Shown piece after piece: positions 5,298 through 12,428 of a DNA stretch of 12,428 nucleotides. The notes below the pieces were generated by a model, which was not told the DNA's origin, did not search any database, and was given only the letters and a program-made list of their open reading frames with translations. Made by a program: the position numbers and the translations under genes. The DNA is from Candidatus Accumulibacter vicinus (GTDB lineage Bacteria > Pseudomonadota > Gammaproteobacteria > Burkholderiales > Rhodocyclaceae), in contig DIME01000074.1 of NCBI GenBank assembly GCA_002425405.1, positions 471 through 12,898 of the forward strand. Reading direction: 5' to 3'. The first letter of the stretch is position 1; every line of letters begins with the position of its first letter.

Positions 5298-7109
5298 TTA
5301 GCCGCGTAGCAGCGAGAGTACCCCCTGCGGCAGCGAGTTGGCCTGCGCCAGCATCGCCGTACCGGCCTGCTGCATGATCTGCCCGCGGCTCAGGTTGGCG
5401 GTTTCGGCAGCGAAGTCGGCGTCAAGAATGCGGCTGCGCGAGGCCGTCAGGTTTTCCGAGGTGGTCGCCAGATTGCTGACGACGCTGGCAAAGCGGTTCT
5501 GCAGCGCACCGAGGTTGGCCCGACTCGAGTTGATGTTCGCCAGCGCCGAGTCGATCATTGCGATGGCATTTTGCGCACCGGTGGCGGTGGTCAGATCAAC
5601 GCTGGCGATGCCGGCGCCAAATGTGGCCGTGGCAGCCGTATAGGCTGAACTCAGTCCGGAGCGTGCAATGTCGGAACCACTCAGGGTGATGCCGGCACTA
5701 TTCGTAGTGTTTAGCGTGATGTTGCCTCGCGTAATGATGGCATTGGAAGATGCGGCATTGGCGGTTTCGTCGGCACCTGCGCCGAGTTGATCTGCGCTGA
5801 AGCCGGTGGCGGTTGCCGTAGCGGTTGCGTGCGCCAGGTTGCCACTGATGGTGATGGCTTGTCCCTCGCCGGCCGACAAGGTCAGGGTGCCAGCGGCATT
5901 GGTTGCCGTAACCCCGGTCTTGCTGGTCAGTGCATTGATCGCGGCAGCCAAATTGTTCCCTGGCGTCGCGGCAGCATCGGCGGCAACTGCGCCAATATCG
6001 TAGCCATTGATCGTCAGATCTCCGGCAGCCAGGGCGGCTCCGGTACTGGCGCCGGCAGCGACGATGTTGCTGTTGACGCCGGCATCGTCGCCGACGGTCA
6101 AACCGGTGTTCGCGACATCAGCCCCTGTACCACGGCCGATCAGGCTGATGTTGCGGCCATCGGCAGCGGTCAGCGAGACCGCGCCCGTCGAAGTGCTGAA
6201 AGTGGCGGTGACGCCGCTCTGGTTGGAAACGGCATTGAATGCTGCGGCGACGTTGGCGCCCTGGGTGATGGCGTCTGCTCCTGCCGCGATGGCACCCAGT
6301 TTGACGTTATTGACATAAATGAAGTCGGTGCTATCGCCAGCGATGGCAGCCTGTGCCGTGTTCGCGACGCCGGTCAACGTGGTGGCGCTTGCCTTGGCCG
6401 TCACTCCGGTCTGGCCCGACACGGCGTTGAAGGCCGCCGCTTTGGAGATGGCGCTATCGTTGCTTCCCGCTGCGGAAAGGCCGTCCCGCACGCTCGGTCC
6501 GATGCCATAGCCATTGACGGTGATGCCGCCGGCGGCAATGGCCCCGGTGGCGACTGCGCCGGCGGTGGTCGAACTGAACGAGGAAGTCGTGCCGACGCCC
6601 AGCGCATCGGCTTTGGCGCTGGCAAGCGAACTGATCGTCAGCGCTTCGCCGCTGTTCGCCCCGACCTGGAAGGACTGCGCGTTGAAGGTGCCGTCGAGCA
6701 GCTTGACGCCGTTGAATGCGGTCTGACTGGCGACAGTATTGATCTGCTGCACCAGCGTGTCGACTTCCTGTTGCAAGGCGGCGCGGTCGGTGGCGGTGTT
6801 GGTGGCGTTGGAGGCCTGTACCGACAGCTCGCGCATCCGCTGCAGCGAGTCGGTGATGCTCTGCAGGCCGCCTTCCGCGGTCTGCGCCAGCGAAATGCCG
6901 TCATTGGCGTTGCGCGAAGCCTGGTTGAGGCCGGTGATCTGTGAACTCATCCGCGTTGAAATGGCGAGGCCGGCGGCGTCGTCCTTGGCGCTGTTGATGC
7001 GCAGGCCCGAGGACAAGCGCTGCAGCGAGGTGGAGAGCGAGGCTTGCGACATGTTGAGGCTGCGTTGCGAGTTCAACGACGCGACGTTGGTGTTGATGAC
7101 TTGGGGCAT
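5298..7109 (-). CDS. fliC: Flagellin
   Basis: This is the filament subunit. With the chosen start it has 603 residues. The N-terminal D0/D1 region (1 to about 175) opens with MPQVINTNVASLNSQRSLN and contains RLSSGLRINSAKDDAAGLAI and the LQRMRELSVQA segment. The C-terminal D1/D0 region (about 505-603) contains RANLGALQNRF, LTASRSRILDADFAAETA and ends in LSLLRG. The central part (about 180-500) is an expanded, Ala/Gly/Thr-rich surface region with three flagellin_IN-like units. The frame stays open upstream to 7208, but ATG 7109-7107 is the true start: it matches the invariant flagellin N-terminus and has AGGAG seven bases upstream. The longer form would begin before most of the leader RNA. The gene has its own sigma-28 promoter (7214-7240) and lies between fliR and flaG. 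Confidence 0.98.
   Translation of the reverse strand: MPQVINTNVASLNSQRSLNMSQASLSTSLQRLSSGLRINSAKDDAAGLAISTRMSSQITGLNQASRNANDGISLAQTAEGGLQSITDSLQRMRELSVQASNATNTATDRAALQQEVDTLVQQINTVASQTAFNGVKLLDGTFNAQSFQVGANSGEALTISSLASAKADALGVGTTSSFSSTTAGAVATGAIAAGGITVNGYGIGPSVRDGLSAAGSNDSAISKAAAFNAVSGQTGVTAKASATTLTGVANTAQAAIAGDSTDFIYVNNVKLGAIAAGADAITQGANVAAAFNAVSNQSGVTATFSTSTGAVSLTAADGRNISLIGRGTGADVANTGLTVGDDAGVNSNIVAAGASTGAALAAGDLTINGYDIGAVAADAAATPGNNLAAAINALTSKTGVTATNAAGTLTLSAGEGQAITISGNLAHATATATATGFSADQLGAGADETANAASSNAIITRGNITLNTTNSAGITLSGSDIARSGLSSAYTAATATFGAGIASVDLTTATGAQNAIAMIDSALANINSSRANLGALQNRFASVVSNLATTSENLTASRSRILDADFAAETANLSRGQIMQQAGTAMLAQANSLPQGVLSLLRG
5790..6530 (-). repeat. Three related flagellin_IN-like units in the flagellin central domain
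   Basis: Units at about residues 194-245, 262-340 and 362-440 of flagellin share a strand (ITVNGYGIG, IYVNNVKLG, LTINGYDIG), then an Asn/Ala helix (AAAFNAVSGQTGV, AAAFNAVSNQSGV, AAAINALTSKTGV) and a following strand. The first and third are closest in their opening strand; the first and second in the helix. They form the variable outer domain of the filament. Confidence 0.75.
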
Positions 7110-7213
7110 TTTCCTTCTCCTGACTGAGTCGAATAACTTCGGGTTCCCGGTGATCTGCCTCTGAGGTGTCTGCCGGCCCGTCCTGTGTGGCGATTGTTTC
7201 GCTGACACTTTTT

Positions 7214-7240
7214 CTTACGACTCGCCGCTGGAAAACTTTA
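7214..7240 (-). promoter_or_regulatory. Sigma-28 (FliA) promoter of fliC
   Basis: On the minus strand TAAAGTTT (7240-7233) is a perfect FliA -35 box, followed by 11 bases and GTCGTAAG (7221-7214), a poorer match to GCCGATAA. The first three bases of the -35 box are the fliR stop codon. The predicted leader to the ATG at 7109 is about 95-100 bases. Exact spacing and the TAAAGTTTTCC 11-mer shared with the promoter at 491-517 support the call. Confidence 0.75.
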
Positions 7241-8020
7241 GCGGGCAATATGCAAATTTCCGAGCATCGACTCCAGGCCGTATTCGAACAATTGTTGCAG
7301 GGGGGCGCCCAGATACGACAGGCCGACCACCAAGGCGGCGAATCCGAGCGCGATGGTCAGCGGAAAGCCGATGGCCATCAGGTTGAGTTGCGGTGCGGCG
7401 CGGCTCAGAATCGTCAGGGCCAGGTTGCTGATCATCAAGGCGACGATGATGGGCAGTGCCAGCAGTAGACCCGAAGAAAAGATGATCGCGCCCGCGTTCG
7501 CCAGTCTCCTCCAGGAGTCCGCTGTGAAACCCTGGGTGCTGACGGGAAGCACCGTAAAGCTGTGCGCCAGGGTGGCGACCACCATCAGGTGGCCGTTGAT
7601 GGCCAGGAACACCAGCAAGGCCAGAAGTCCCATGAATTCCGAAATGACTGCAGTCTGGCCGGCGGTCTGCGGGTCATATGAAGTGGCAAAGCCGAGACCC
7701 ATCTGCAGGCTGATCAGGTGGCCCGCCATGTCCACCGCGGTGAACACCAGGCGGATGGAAAAACCCATGGCGAATCCGACGAGCAGTTGTTGCGCCAGGA
7801 TCAGCAGGCCGGTTCCCGACGCCGGATCCAGCGGCGGCACGCCGGGCAGTACGGGCACGATGGCGATGCTGATCGCCAGGCCGAGCAGCAATCGGACACG
7901 CGTGCTCAGGGCAGGATGGTCGAATGGCGGAGCCGCGGCGAAAACGGCCAGAATGCGCGCCAGCGGGAAGAAGAAGGCCACCACCCAGGCGTTGATCTCG
8001 GCAGCGCTCAGGCTGATCAT
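7238..8020 (-). CDS. fliR: Flagellar export gate protein FliR
   Basis: FliR is an integral membrane component of the FliPQR export gate in the inner membrane. The 260-residue length is normal for the family. Several hydrophobic spans are visible (about 10-30, 40-60, 70-95, 125-150, 175-200 and 212-235). Family landmarks include the MGLGFATSYDPQT segment (near 107-119) and the NLALTILSRAAPQLNLMAIGFP segment (near 198-219). The start ATG (8020-8018) lies seven bases after the fliQ stop with no clear Shine-Dalgarno sequence, so translational coupling to fliQ is likely. Its TAA stop forms the start of the fliC -35 box. Confidence 0.96.
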   Translation of the reverse strand: MISLSAAEINAWVVAFFFPLARILAVFAAAPPFDHPALSTRVRLLLGLAISIAIVPVLPGVPPLDPASGTGLLILAQQLLVGFAMGFSIRLVFTAVDMAGHLISLQMGLGFATSYDPQTAGQTAVISEFMGLLALLVFLAINGHLMVVATLAHSFTVLPVSTQGFTADSWRRLANAGAIIFSSGLLLALPIIVALMISNLALTILSRAAPQLNLMAIGFPLTIALGFAALVVGLSYLGAPLQQLFEYGLESMLGNLHIAR

Positions 8021-8027
8021 GCGGCGT

Positions 8028-8297
8028 TCAGCCGATCAGGAGCGGAATGCTCTCGAACAGCCGCCGCACATAGTCGACCATCAGCTCGAGCATCCACGGG
8101 CCGGCCAGAAGAAGGATCAGGTACATCCCCACCAGCTTGGGAATGAAGGAGAGAGTCTGCTCGTTGATCTGGGTCGCTGCCTGAAAGATGCTGATGATCA
8201 GGCCGATCAGCAGCGCGGCCAGCAACAACGGTGCGGACATCAGCAAGGTCATCTCGACTGCCTGGCGCCCGATATCCATGACCAGCTCGGGGGTCAT
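8028..8297 (-). CDS. fliQ: Flagellar export gate protein FliQ
   Basis: This 89-residue protein has two hydrophobic helices (about 16-36 and 52-73) separated by the conserved ATQINEQTLSFIPK loop, which is diagnostic for FliQ and its type III secretion homologues. Several copies pack around FliP and FliR in the export gate. ATG 8297-8295 overlaps the fliP stop as ATGA, which implies coupled translation. The sequence has no abnormality. Confidence 0.96.
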   Translation of the reverse strand: MTPELVMDIGRQAVEMTLLMSAPLLLAALLIGLIISIFQAATQINEQTLSFIPKLVGMYLILLLAGPWMLELMVDYVRRLFESIPLLIG

Positions 8298-9046
8298 GTG
8301 GCAAAACTCGCGACCAGCGATCCGAGCAGCAGATGCCAGCCATCGACGAGCACGAACAGCATCAGTTTCAAGGGCAGCGCCACCAGCACCGGCGACATCA
8401 TCATCATGCCCATCGACATCAGCACGCTGGCAACCACCATGTCGACGACCAGGAACGGGATGAAGATGATGAAGCCGATCTGAAAGGCCGTCTTCAGCTC
8501 GCTGGTGATGAACGCCGGGATCAGCAGGCGCATCGGAATGTCTTCGGCCGATGCGAAGTTCGCGGTCTTGGTCATGCGCGCGAAAAGGGCGATGTCGGCC
8601 TCACGGGTCTGTTTGAGCATGAACTTGCGCAGCGGCACCGCCCCTCGATCAATGGCCTCGAGGTAGCTGATCCGGTTCTCCGACAAGGGGAGATAGGCAT
8701 CGCTGTAGACCGTGTCGAGTACCGGGGACATGATGAAAAAGGTCAGGAACAGCGAGAGACCGATCAGCACCTGATTCGGCGGCGAACTCTGGGTGCCCAG
8801 CGCCTGCCGTAACAGCGAGAGGACGATGATGATGCGTGTGAAGCTGGTCATCATCAGCAGCGCAGCCGGCAGGAAAGTGAGTGCCGTCAGCGTCAGCAGA
8901 GTCTGGATCGACAAGGTGTAGGTCTGGCTGCCACCGGTGCCTGGCGTACTGGTCAGCATCGGCAGCCCGCCGGCCTGGGCCCAGGCAGCCCCTGGCGCGA
9001 CGAGTGCGAGCAGAAGCATCCAGGGGAGGTGCTTAACCGCCTTCAT
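8294..9046 (-). CDS. fliP: Flagellar export gate protein FliP
   Basis: FliP is the main structural subunit of the export gate, with five copies per gate in studied systems. The protein has 250 residues. A signal peptide is visible at 1-23 (MKAVKHLPWM followed by a Leu/Ala core and AWA). Then come the first membrane pair (about 50-80 and 93-112, with MMTSFTRIIIVLSLLRQALG), a periplasmic loop with DTVYSDAYLPL and the C-terminal spans (about 188-240, with ELKTAFQIGFIIFIPFLVVD). The Met-rich MGMMMMSP segment at about 212-219 belongs to the gate plug region known in this family. The start lies inside the end of fliO (14-base overlap). Confidence 0.97.
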   Translation of the reverse strand: MKAVKHLPWMLLLALVAPGAAWAQAGGLPMLTSTPGTGGSQTYTLSIQTLLTLTALTFLPAALLMMTSFTRIIIVLSLLRQALGTQSSPPNQVLIGLSLFLTFFIMSPVLDTVYSDAYLPLSENRISYLEAIDRGAVPLRKFMLKQTREADIALFARMTKTANFASAEDIPMRLLIPAFITSELKTAFQIGFIIFIPFLVVDMVVASVLMSMGMMMMSPVLVALPLKLMLFVLVDGWHLLLGSLVASFAT

Positions 9047-9509
9047 TCTTGCGCTCGGTGATCTGTTTCAGCCACTGCGCAAAATGCCGCTCGCCATCGC
9101 CGGCAGGGTTGAGATCGCCTTTCGGCAGCGTGTGCAGGGTCCGGATCTGGCCAGGCACGAGGCCGATAACGATCCAGGTGTCGCCGATTTCAACGAGCAC
9201 GATTCGCTCACGGGTGCCAATCATCAGACCACCCACGACGCGCAAGGGGCCACTGCTGCCGAATCCGCGGCCCCCATTGAGCTTGCGCAGCAAGAACGCG
9301 GCGAGAAACAGAACGCCGATGACCAGGACCAGAGCCAGAACGGTCTGCAGCAACATGCTCGCCGAAACGCCAGGCGCTTCGGCAGCCTGCGCGAAGGCGC
9401 TGCCCGCATGCAGGGCGAACAGCAAACGGCCCACCTCGCGGGTGCCGTGACGGCCAATGGGTTTGCAGTGACGAATCAAGAGGGTCGGCCAGACTGGGAG
9501 ACGAGCCAC
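9033..9509 (-). CDS. fliO: Flagellar biosynthesis protein FliO, start uncertain
   Basis: FliO helps assemble and stabilise the FliP ring of the export gate. The frame carries one clear membrane span (about 51-74, LLQTVLALVLVIGVLFLAAF) followed by a small cytoplasmic domain with LRVVGGLMIGTRERIVLVEIGDTWIVIGLVPG, typical of FliO. The start is a problem. The first available initiator is GTG at 9509-9507, which lacks a Shine-Dalgarno sequence and would add an odd, basic 25-residue head. A GTG at 9434-9432 would instead give MGRLLFALHAGSAFAQ, a short but plausible signal peptide. The frame has no ATG upstream of the membrane span other than one directly beside it. The gene follows fliN by 68 bases and overlaps fliP by 14. 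Confidence 0.85.
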   Translation of the reverse strand: MARLPVWPTLLIRHCKPIGRHGTREVGRLLFALHAGSAFAQAAEAPGVSASMLLQTVLALVLVIGVLFLAAFLLRKLNGGRGFGSSGPLRVVGGLMIGTRERIVLVEIGDTWIVIGLVPGQIRTLHTLPKGDLNPAGDGERHFAQWLKQITERKNEGG

Positions 9510-9577
9510 TATCTTAAAGCAAGTGGAGAGAAGGTCAAAACGTCGTGATCGGCCAGAAAAATGTCCGGCAGAGACGC

Positions 9578-10009
9578 TCAGTGTCCGATTTTGCGCGCCC
9601 GTTCGGAGGGGGTCACGATATCGGTCAGACGAATGCCGAATTTGTCGTTGACCACCACCACTTCGCCTTGTGCGATCAGCGTGCCGTTAACGAAGACATT
9701 CAGCGGTTCACCTGCCATGGCGTCCAGTTCGACGACCGAACCGTGGGCAAGTTGCAGGAGGTTCTTGATGGTGATTTTGGTGCGCCCGAGTTCGACCGAG
9801 ATCTGGACGGGAATGTCCAGGATCATGTCGAGTTCGTTCATCATCGAAGTCTTGTGGTCCGAGTCATCGAAACTCGGGAAGATGTTGGCGGGTTGTGCCC
9901 TGGCGGCGGGTGTTGCGTCAGCCATGGCCTGTTCAGCCATTGCCGCCGCCCAGTCATCTTCAGTGTCGTCAGTCGTCGGAGACGCGTAATCGTTGGTTTC
10001 TTTAGCCAT
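9578..10009 (-). CDS. fliN: Flagellar switch protein FliN
   Basis: FliN forms the lower C-ring of the motor with FliM and also docks the FliH-FliI export ATPase complex. The protein has 143 residues. An acidic, low-complexity N-terminal part (1 to about 57) precedes the SpoA domain (about 60-135), with LDIPVQISVELGRTKITIKN, LLQLAHGSVVELD and the VVVNDKFGIRLTDIV ending characteristic of FliN. The start ATG (10009-10007) overlaps the fliM end by eight bases and has GGGAG (10016-10020) six bases upstream, inside fliM. The length and motifs are those of a normal full-length FliN. Confidence 0.96.
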   Translation of the reverse strand: MAKETNDYASPTTDDTEDDWAAAMAEQAMADATPAARAQPANIFPSFDDSDHKTSMMNELDMILDIPVQISVELGRTKITIKNLLQLAHGSVVELDAMAGEPLNVFVNGTLIAQGEVVVVNDKFGIRLTDIVTPSERARKIGH

Positions 10010-11006
10010 TGCTTTCTCCCACGGAAGCCTCCGCGATTTCGGAGGTCATGAAACGCTCGATCTTGAGCGCGTACTGCCCACGTTGCTGTCCGTAGCGGCA
10101 TTCCAGCAGGGGGACTTCGTCGACCAGCGCGACGATTTTATCGGGGACTTCAAGAGGGATGACGTCGCCGATTTTCAACCTGAGAATCTCGCGCAGGGTC
10201 ACCGTCTGCTTGGCCAGTTGGGCCGTAATTTCGACTTCAGCATGTTTCAATTGATTGCGCAACATGATGATCCAGCGTCGATCGGTTGACAGCTGGTCGC
10301 TCTGCATGGAGCTGTACAGCAAATCGCGAATCGGTTCGATCATCGAGTAGGGGAAACAGATGTGCATGTCCGCGCTTGAGCCGCCGAATTCCAGCGAAAA
10401 AGTCGTTGCGATGACGATCTCGGACGGTGTGGCAATGTTCGCGAACTGCGAGTTCATTTCGGAGCGGATGTACTCGAATGCGAGATCGTAGACCGGCTTC
10501 CATGAGCGGCCATATTCGCTGAATACAACTGCCAGCAGTCCATGAATGATGCGTTGTTCGGTGGCGGTGAAATCCCGGCCTTCGACACGCGTGTGAAAGC
10601 GGCCGTCGCCGCCGAACATGTTGTCTACCACCAGAAAGACCAGACTGGGGTCGAAGACAAACAGGGCCGTACCACGCAATGGTTTGGCGGCGACCAGATT
10701 CAGGTTGGTCGGTACCACCAGGTTGCGGGTAAACTCGCTGTATTTCTGCACACGTATCGAGCCCACCGAGATCTCGGCGCTGCGATGCATATAGTTGAAA
10801 AGACCGATGCGAAGGTAACGGGCAAAACGCTCATTGACCAGCTCGAGCGTCGGCATGCGCCCCCGGACGATCCGTTCCTGCGTTCCGAGATTGTATAGAC
10901 GGGGACCCTCGCCAGCCTCTTGAATCTCTTCGGGTTCGTCGGCTTCGCCGCTGACGCCTTTGAGCAGGGCGTCGACTTCATCCTGGGAGAGAAAATCGGC
11001 GCTCAT
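10002..11006 (-). CDS. fliM: Flagellar motor switch protein FliM
   Basis: FliM forms the middle of the C-ring and receives phosphorylated CheY to switch rotation. The protein has 334 residues. The N-terminal CheY-binding motif LSQDEVDALL is at 6-15. The middle CheC-like domain (about 45-230) contains the FGGDGR loop at 131-136, matching the GGxG motif involved in FliG contact. A C-terminal SpoA domain (about 245-325) binds FliN, with LRLKIGDVIPLEVPDKI. The CheY-binding peptide implies chemotactic control encoded elsewhere. The start ATG (11006-11004) lies six bases after the fliL stop without a good Shine-Dalgarno sequence, so coupling to fliL is likely. Confidence 0.97.
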   Translation of the reverse strand: MSADFLSQDEVDALLKGVSGEADEPEEIQEAGEGPRLYNLGTQERIVRGRMPTLELVNERFARYLRIGLFNYMHRSAEISVGSIRVQKYSEFTRNLVVPTNLNLVAAKPLRGTALFVFDPSLVFLVVDNMFGGDGRFHTRVEGRDFTATEQRIIHGLLAVVFSEYGRSWKPVYDLAFEYIRSEMNSQFANIATPSEIVIATTFSLEFGGSSADMHICFPYSMIEPIRDLLYSSMQSDQLSTDRRWIIMLRNQLKHAEVEITAQLAKQTVTLREILRLKIGDVIPLEVPDKIVALVDEVPLLECRYGQQRGQYALKIERFMTSEIAEASVGESNG

Positions 11007-11012
11007 TGCAGT

Positions 11013-11564
11013 TTATTGAATGATGAACGAGGTGAATAACACCTCTCTGATTGGCCCGTCACGGCTCTTCCCTTTGCCGGCCGGGTCGAGAACGCCGTTC
11101 ATTTTTTCCATGATCTCCCGCGCCAGCTTCTCCTTGCCTTCGGTACTGATCAAATCCGAGGCTTTCTTGCTCGACAGCAGCAAGGTCAGGTCATTGCGCA
11201 GCTTCGGCATGTACACCTTGAGCTGCTCACCTGTCTGCGGATCGTCGACCTCGACCGACAGGACCAGTTGCAGAAACTGATCACCACGTTCCGGGACAAG
11301 ATTGACGGTGAAGGCATCGAGTGGGATATAGACTGGCGGTGCATTCTTGTCAACTTTCTTCTTCTTGACCGGTTTGACTTTTTCCACGGCGACTTCGCCG
11401 TCATCGTCGCCCTGCTCCGGGGAATGCCTCAACATCAGAAAGGCGGTTACCCCGCCGATGCCGAGAACCAGCACCAGGATCGCGATGATGATGAACAGTT
11501 TCTTGTTGTTCTTCGCTGGTGGGGCGTCCACGCCCTCGGTTACGGGCTTTGCATCCTTGGCCAT
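11013..11564 (-). CDS. fliL: Flagellar basal body-associated protein FliL
   Basis: FliL is a single-span inner-membrane protein that surrounds or supports the MotAB stator. The protein has 183 residues: a short cytoplasmic head (1-22), one hydrophobic helix (23-45), a charged linker with a lysine cluster (about 62-74) and the periplasmic domain (about 78-183). The domain shows YIPLDAFTVNLVPE near the start and ends in IREVLFTSFIIQ, the typical FliL terminus. The start ATG (11564-11562) is preceded by GGGAGA (11575-11580) with a ten-base spacer, slightly long. It lies 75 bases after the fliK stop and six bases before fliM. No promoter is recognised in the fliK-fliL gap. Confidence 0.95.
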   Translation of the reverse strand: MAKDAKPVTEGVDAPPAKNNKKLFIIIAILVLVLGIGGVTAFLMLRHSPEQGDDDGEVAVEKVKPVKKKKVDKNAPPVYIPLDAFTVNLVPERGDQFLQLVLSVEVDDPQTGEQLKVYMPKLRNDLTLLLSSKKASDLISTEGKEKLAREIMEKMNGVLDPAGKGKSRDGPIREVLFTSFIIQ

Positions 11565-11639
11565 GCGGCAGTTCTCTCCCTGGGTGTGCAGCCTGGTCCA
11601 TGCCGATAAGCGTGCTTCGTCCCGGCTGGGCGGCTATTG

Positions 11640-12428
11640 CTACGCGAAAATGTCGATCAGCCCGTGGCCGCGCTGGGTGACGAAGGTCTTGCTTGACAGG
11701 CCGTTGGCGGAATCGCTGCCAAGTATAGCGTTATCAGCCTGTGGACGGGGCCGGTGCGACGATTCCTGCTGTCCGTCCGGCTGCTGACGGAACGACTCGC
11801 TGCCGACACTCACCTGCCCGAGAGCGATTCCTGTACCGGCGAACATCTCGCGCAGGCGTGGCACCGCCGTTTCGATGGCGCCACGCACATCGGCATTGGG
11901 CGAGACAAAGTGAGCGGTAGCGCCGTCCTTCTCCAGGTTCAGGGTGATCTCTATCGATCCGAGTTGCGGTGGATGCAGGGTCAGGTGGGCGAGCTGCTTT
12001 TCATTGCTGGCAAACCACAACAGCTTCTGACCCAGGTCGCCGGCCCAGGACGAGTCCCGCAGCGGTGTCCGAAGGTGATCAGTGATGTGGTCGGTGACTG
12101 CTGCACCACTCATGGCGTTGCCGGGGACGGCTGCGAGCGTGCTCGGGCTGCTGGCCGGATCGCGCAGCTCGGTCGTGTTTGGCCCGGGCTCAGGAGGGGG
12201 GGGCATTGTCGAGAGCATGTTCGGCTGACTGGCTGGATCGCGCAATTGGGGCGTATTCAGCCCGGACTGTGCGGAGGAGGGTATCGCCGCGAGCGTGCCC
12301 GGACTGCCGGCCGGATCGCGCAGTTGGGGCGTATTCAGCCCGGACTCTGCAGGGGAGGGCATCGCCGCGAGCGTGCCAGGGCTGCCGGCCGGGTCGCGTA
12401 GTTCGAAGGTGTTCAGCCCGGACTGTGC
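11640..12428 (-). CDS. fliK: Flagellar hook-length control protein FliK, C-terminal part (N-terminus beyond the right edge)
   Basis: 262 codons are visible; the frame is open at the right edge. FliK is exported during hook growth, measures hook length and switches the export gate, through FlhB, from hook to filament substrates. The upstream part in the window is four tandem 26-residue repeats (12111-12422). They are followed by a Flg_hook domain with LGQKLLWFASNEKQLAHLTL, PPQLGSIEITLNLE and VPRLREMFAGTGIALGQVSV. A Ser/Gln-rich linker leads to the terminal RGHGLIDIFA, a tail of the kind found in FliK proteins encoded just upstream of fliL. Gene position immediately before fliL-fliM-fliN supports the canonical assignment over the paralogue at 675-2240. 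The internal methionine at 12362 is not the start, because the repeat pattern continues upstream of it. Confidence 0.93.
   Translation of the reverse strand, partial: AQSGLNTFELRDPAGSPGTLAAMPSPAESGLNTPQLRDPAGSPGTLAAIPSSAQSGLNTPQLRDPASQPNMLSTMPPPPEPGPNTTELRDPASSPSTLAAVPGNAMSGAAVTDHITDHLRTPLRDSSWAGDLGQKLLWFASNEKQLAHLTLHPPQLGSIEITLNLEKDGATAHFVSPNADVRGAIETAVPRLREMFAGTGIALGQVSVGSESFRQQPDGQQESSHRPRPQADNAILGSDSANGLSSKTFVTQRGHGLIDIFA
12111..12428 (-). repeat. 78-bp tandem repeats in the ruler region of fliK
   Basis: Four consecutive units (12345-12422, 12267-12344, 12189-12266 and 12111-12188) encode 26-residue repeats with the landmarks SGLNT, (P/T)(Q/E)LRDPA and TLAA. The first two are the most alike and the fourth the most diverged. 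The array reaches the window edge and may have more copies. Unit length keeps the reading frame. Confidence 0.9.

Noticed and set aside
5787..6944. Long plus-strand open frame of 385 codons opposite the flagellin gene
   Set aside because: It is antisense to the repeat-rich middle and N-terminal part of fliC, has no ribosome binding site or recognisable domain, and arises from GC-rich codon bias on the coding strand.
7110..7208. Upstream extension of flagellin by 33 residues
   Set aside because: The conserved flagellin N-terminus begins at the ATG 7109-7107 with AGGAG upstream. The extension reads through the leader just downstream of the promoter.
7353..8483. Plus-strand open frame of 376 codons opposite fliR, fliQ and fliP
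   Set aside because: Three well-supported membrane protein genes occupy the other strand. The translated product is low-complexity and hydrophilic with no family features.
11602..11609. GCCGATAA on the plus strand, identical to a sigma-28 -10 box
   Set aside because: There is no TAAAGTTT-like -35 box 11 bases upstream, and no gene lies downstream on the plus strand.

Overview
The window carries a flagellar gene cluster from a moderately high-GC bacterium, read entirely from the minus strand (right to left). The fliK-fliL-fliM-fliN-fliO-fliP-fliQ-fliR order, the single-span FliL, the betaproteobacterial style of FliK ending and the FliC-FlaG-FliD-FliS-FliT block point to a polarly flagellated Beta- or Gammaproteobacterium. 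My best guess is Betaproteobacteria of the Rhodocyclales type. That placement comes from gene order and family resemblance only.

In transcriptional order, the right-hand part (12428 down to 7238) holds the C-terminal part of the hook-length ruler FliK, then FliL (stator-associated), the C-ring switch proteins FliM and FliN, and the export-gate proteins FliO, FliP, FliQ and FliR. From fliL to fliR the genes mostly overlap or are separated by a few bases, as expected of one operon. The middle part (7237 to 2349) switches to late, filament-stage genes: flagellin fliC, flaG, the cap fliD, and the chaperones fliS and fliT. A sigma-28 (FliA) type promoter lies between the two parts, and its -35 box uses the fliR stop codon. 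A second FliK-type gene (675-2240) follows. Its start codon and ribosome binding site sit inside a perfect 19-bp inverted repeat.

The left end is the least ordinary part. After a 304-bp intergenic region that contains a near-consensus sigma-28 promoter (491-517), a gene opens at 370 and runs off the window. It encodes an array of 8-9 residue repeats of the type TTxQ(V/I)AAL, arranged in a larger 57-residue period. Its promoter shares the 11-mer TAAAGTTTTCC with the fliC promoter, so this unrecognised repeat protein is probably made together with flagellin as part of the flagellar regulon. It is the main candidate for something new.

Repeats are a theme of the locus. There are 26-residue tandem repeats in the N-terminal part of canonical FliK, 51-69 residue units in the second FliK, two flagellin_IN-like units in FliD, three related units in flagellin, and the octad array at the left edge. 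All have unit lengths divisible by three, so copy number can change without loss of frame. No RNA gene, insertion sequence, transposase or CRISPR array is visible.
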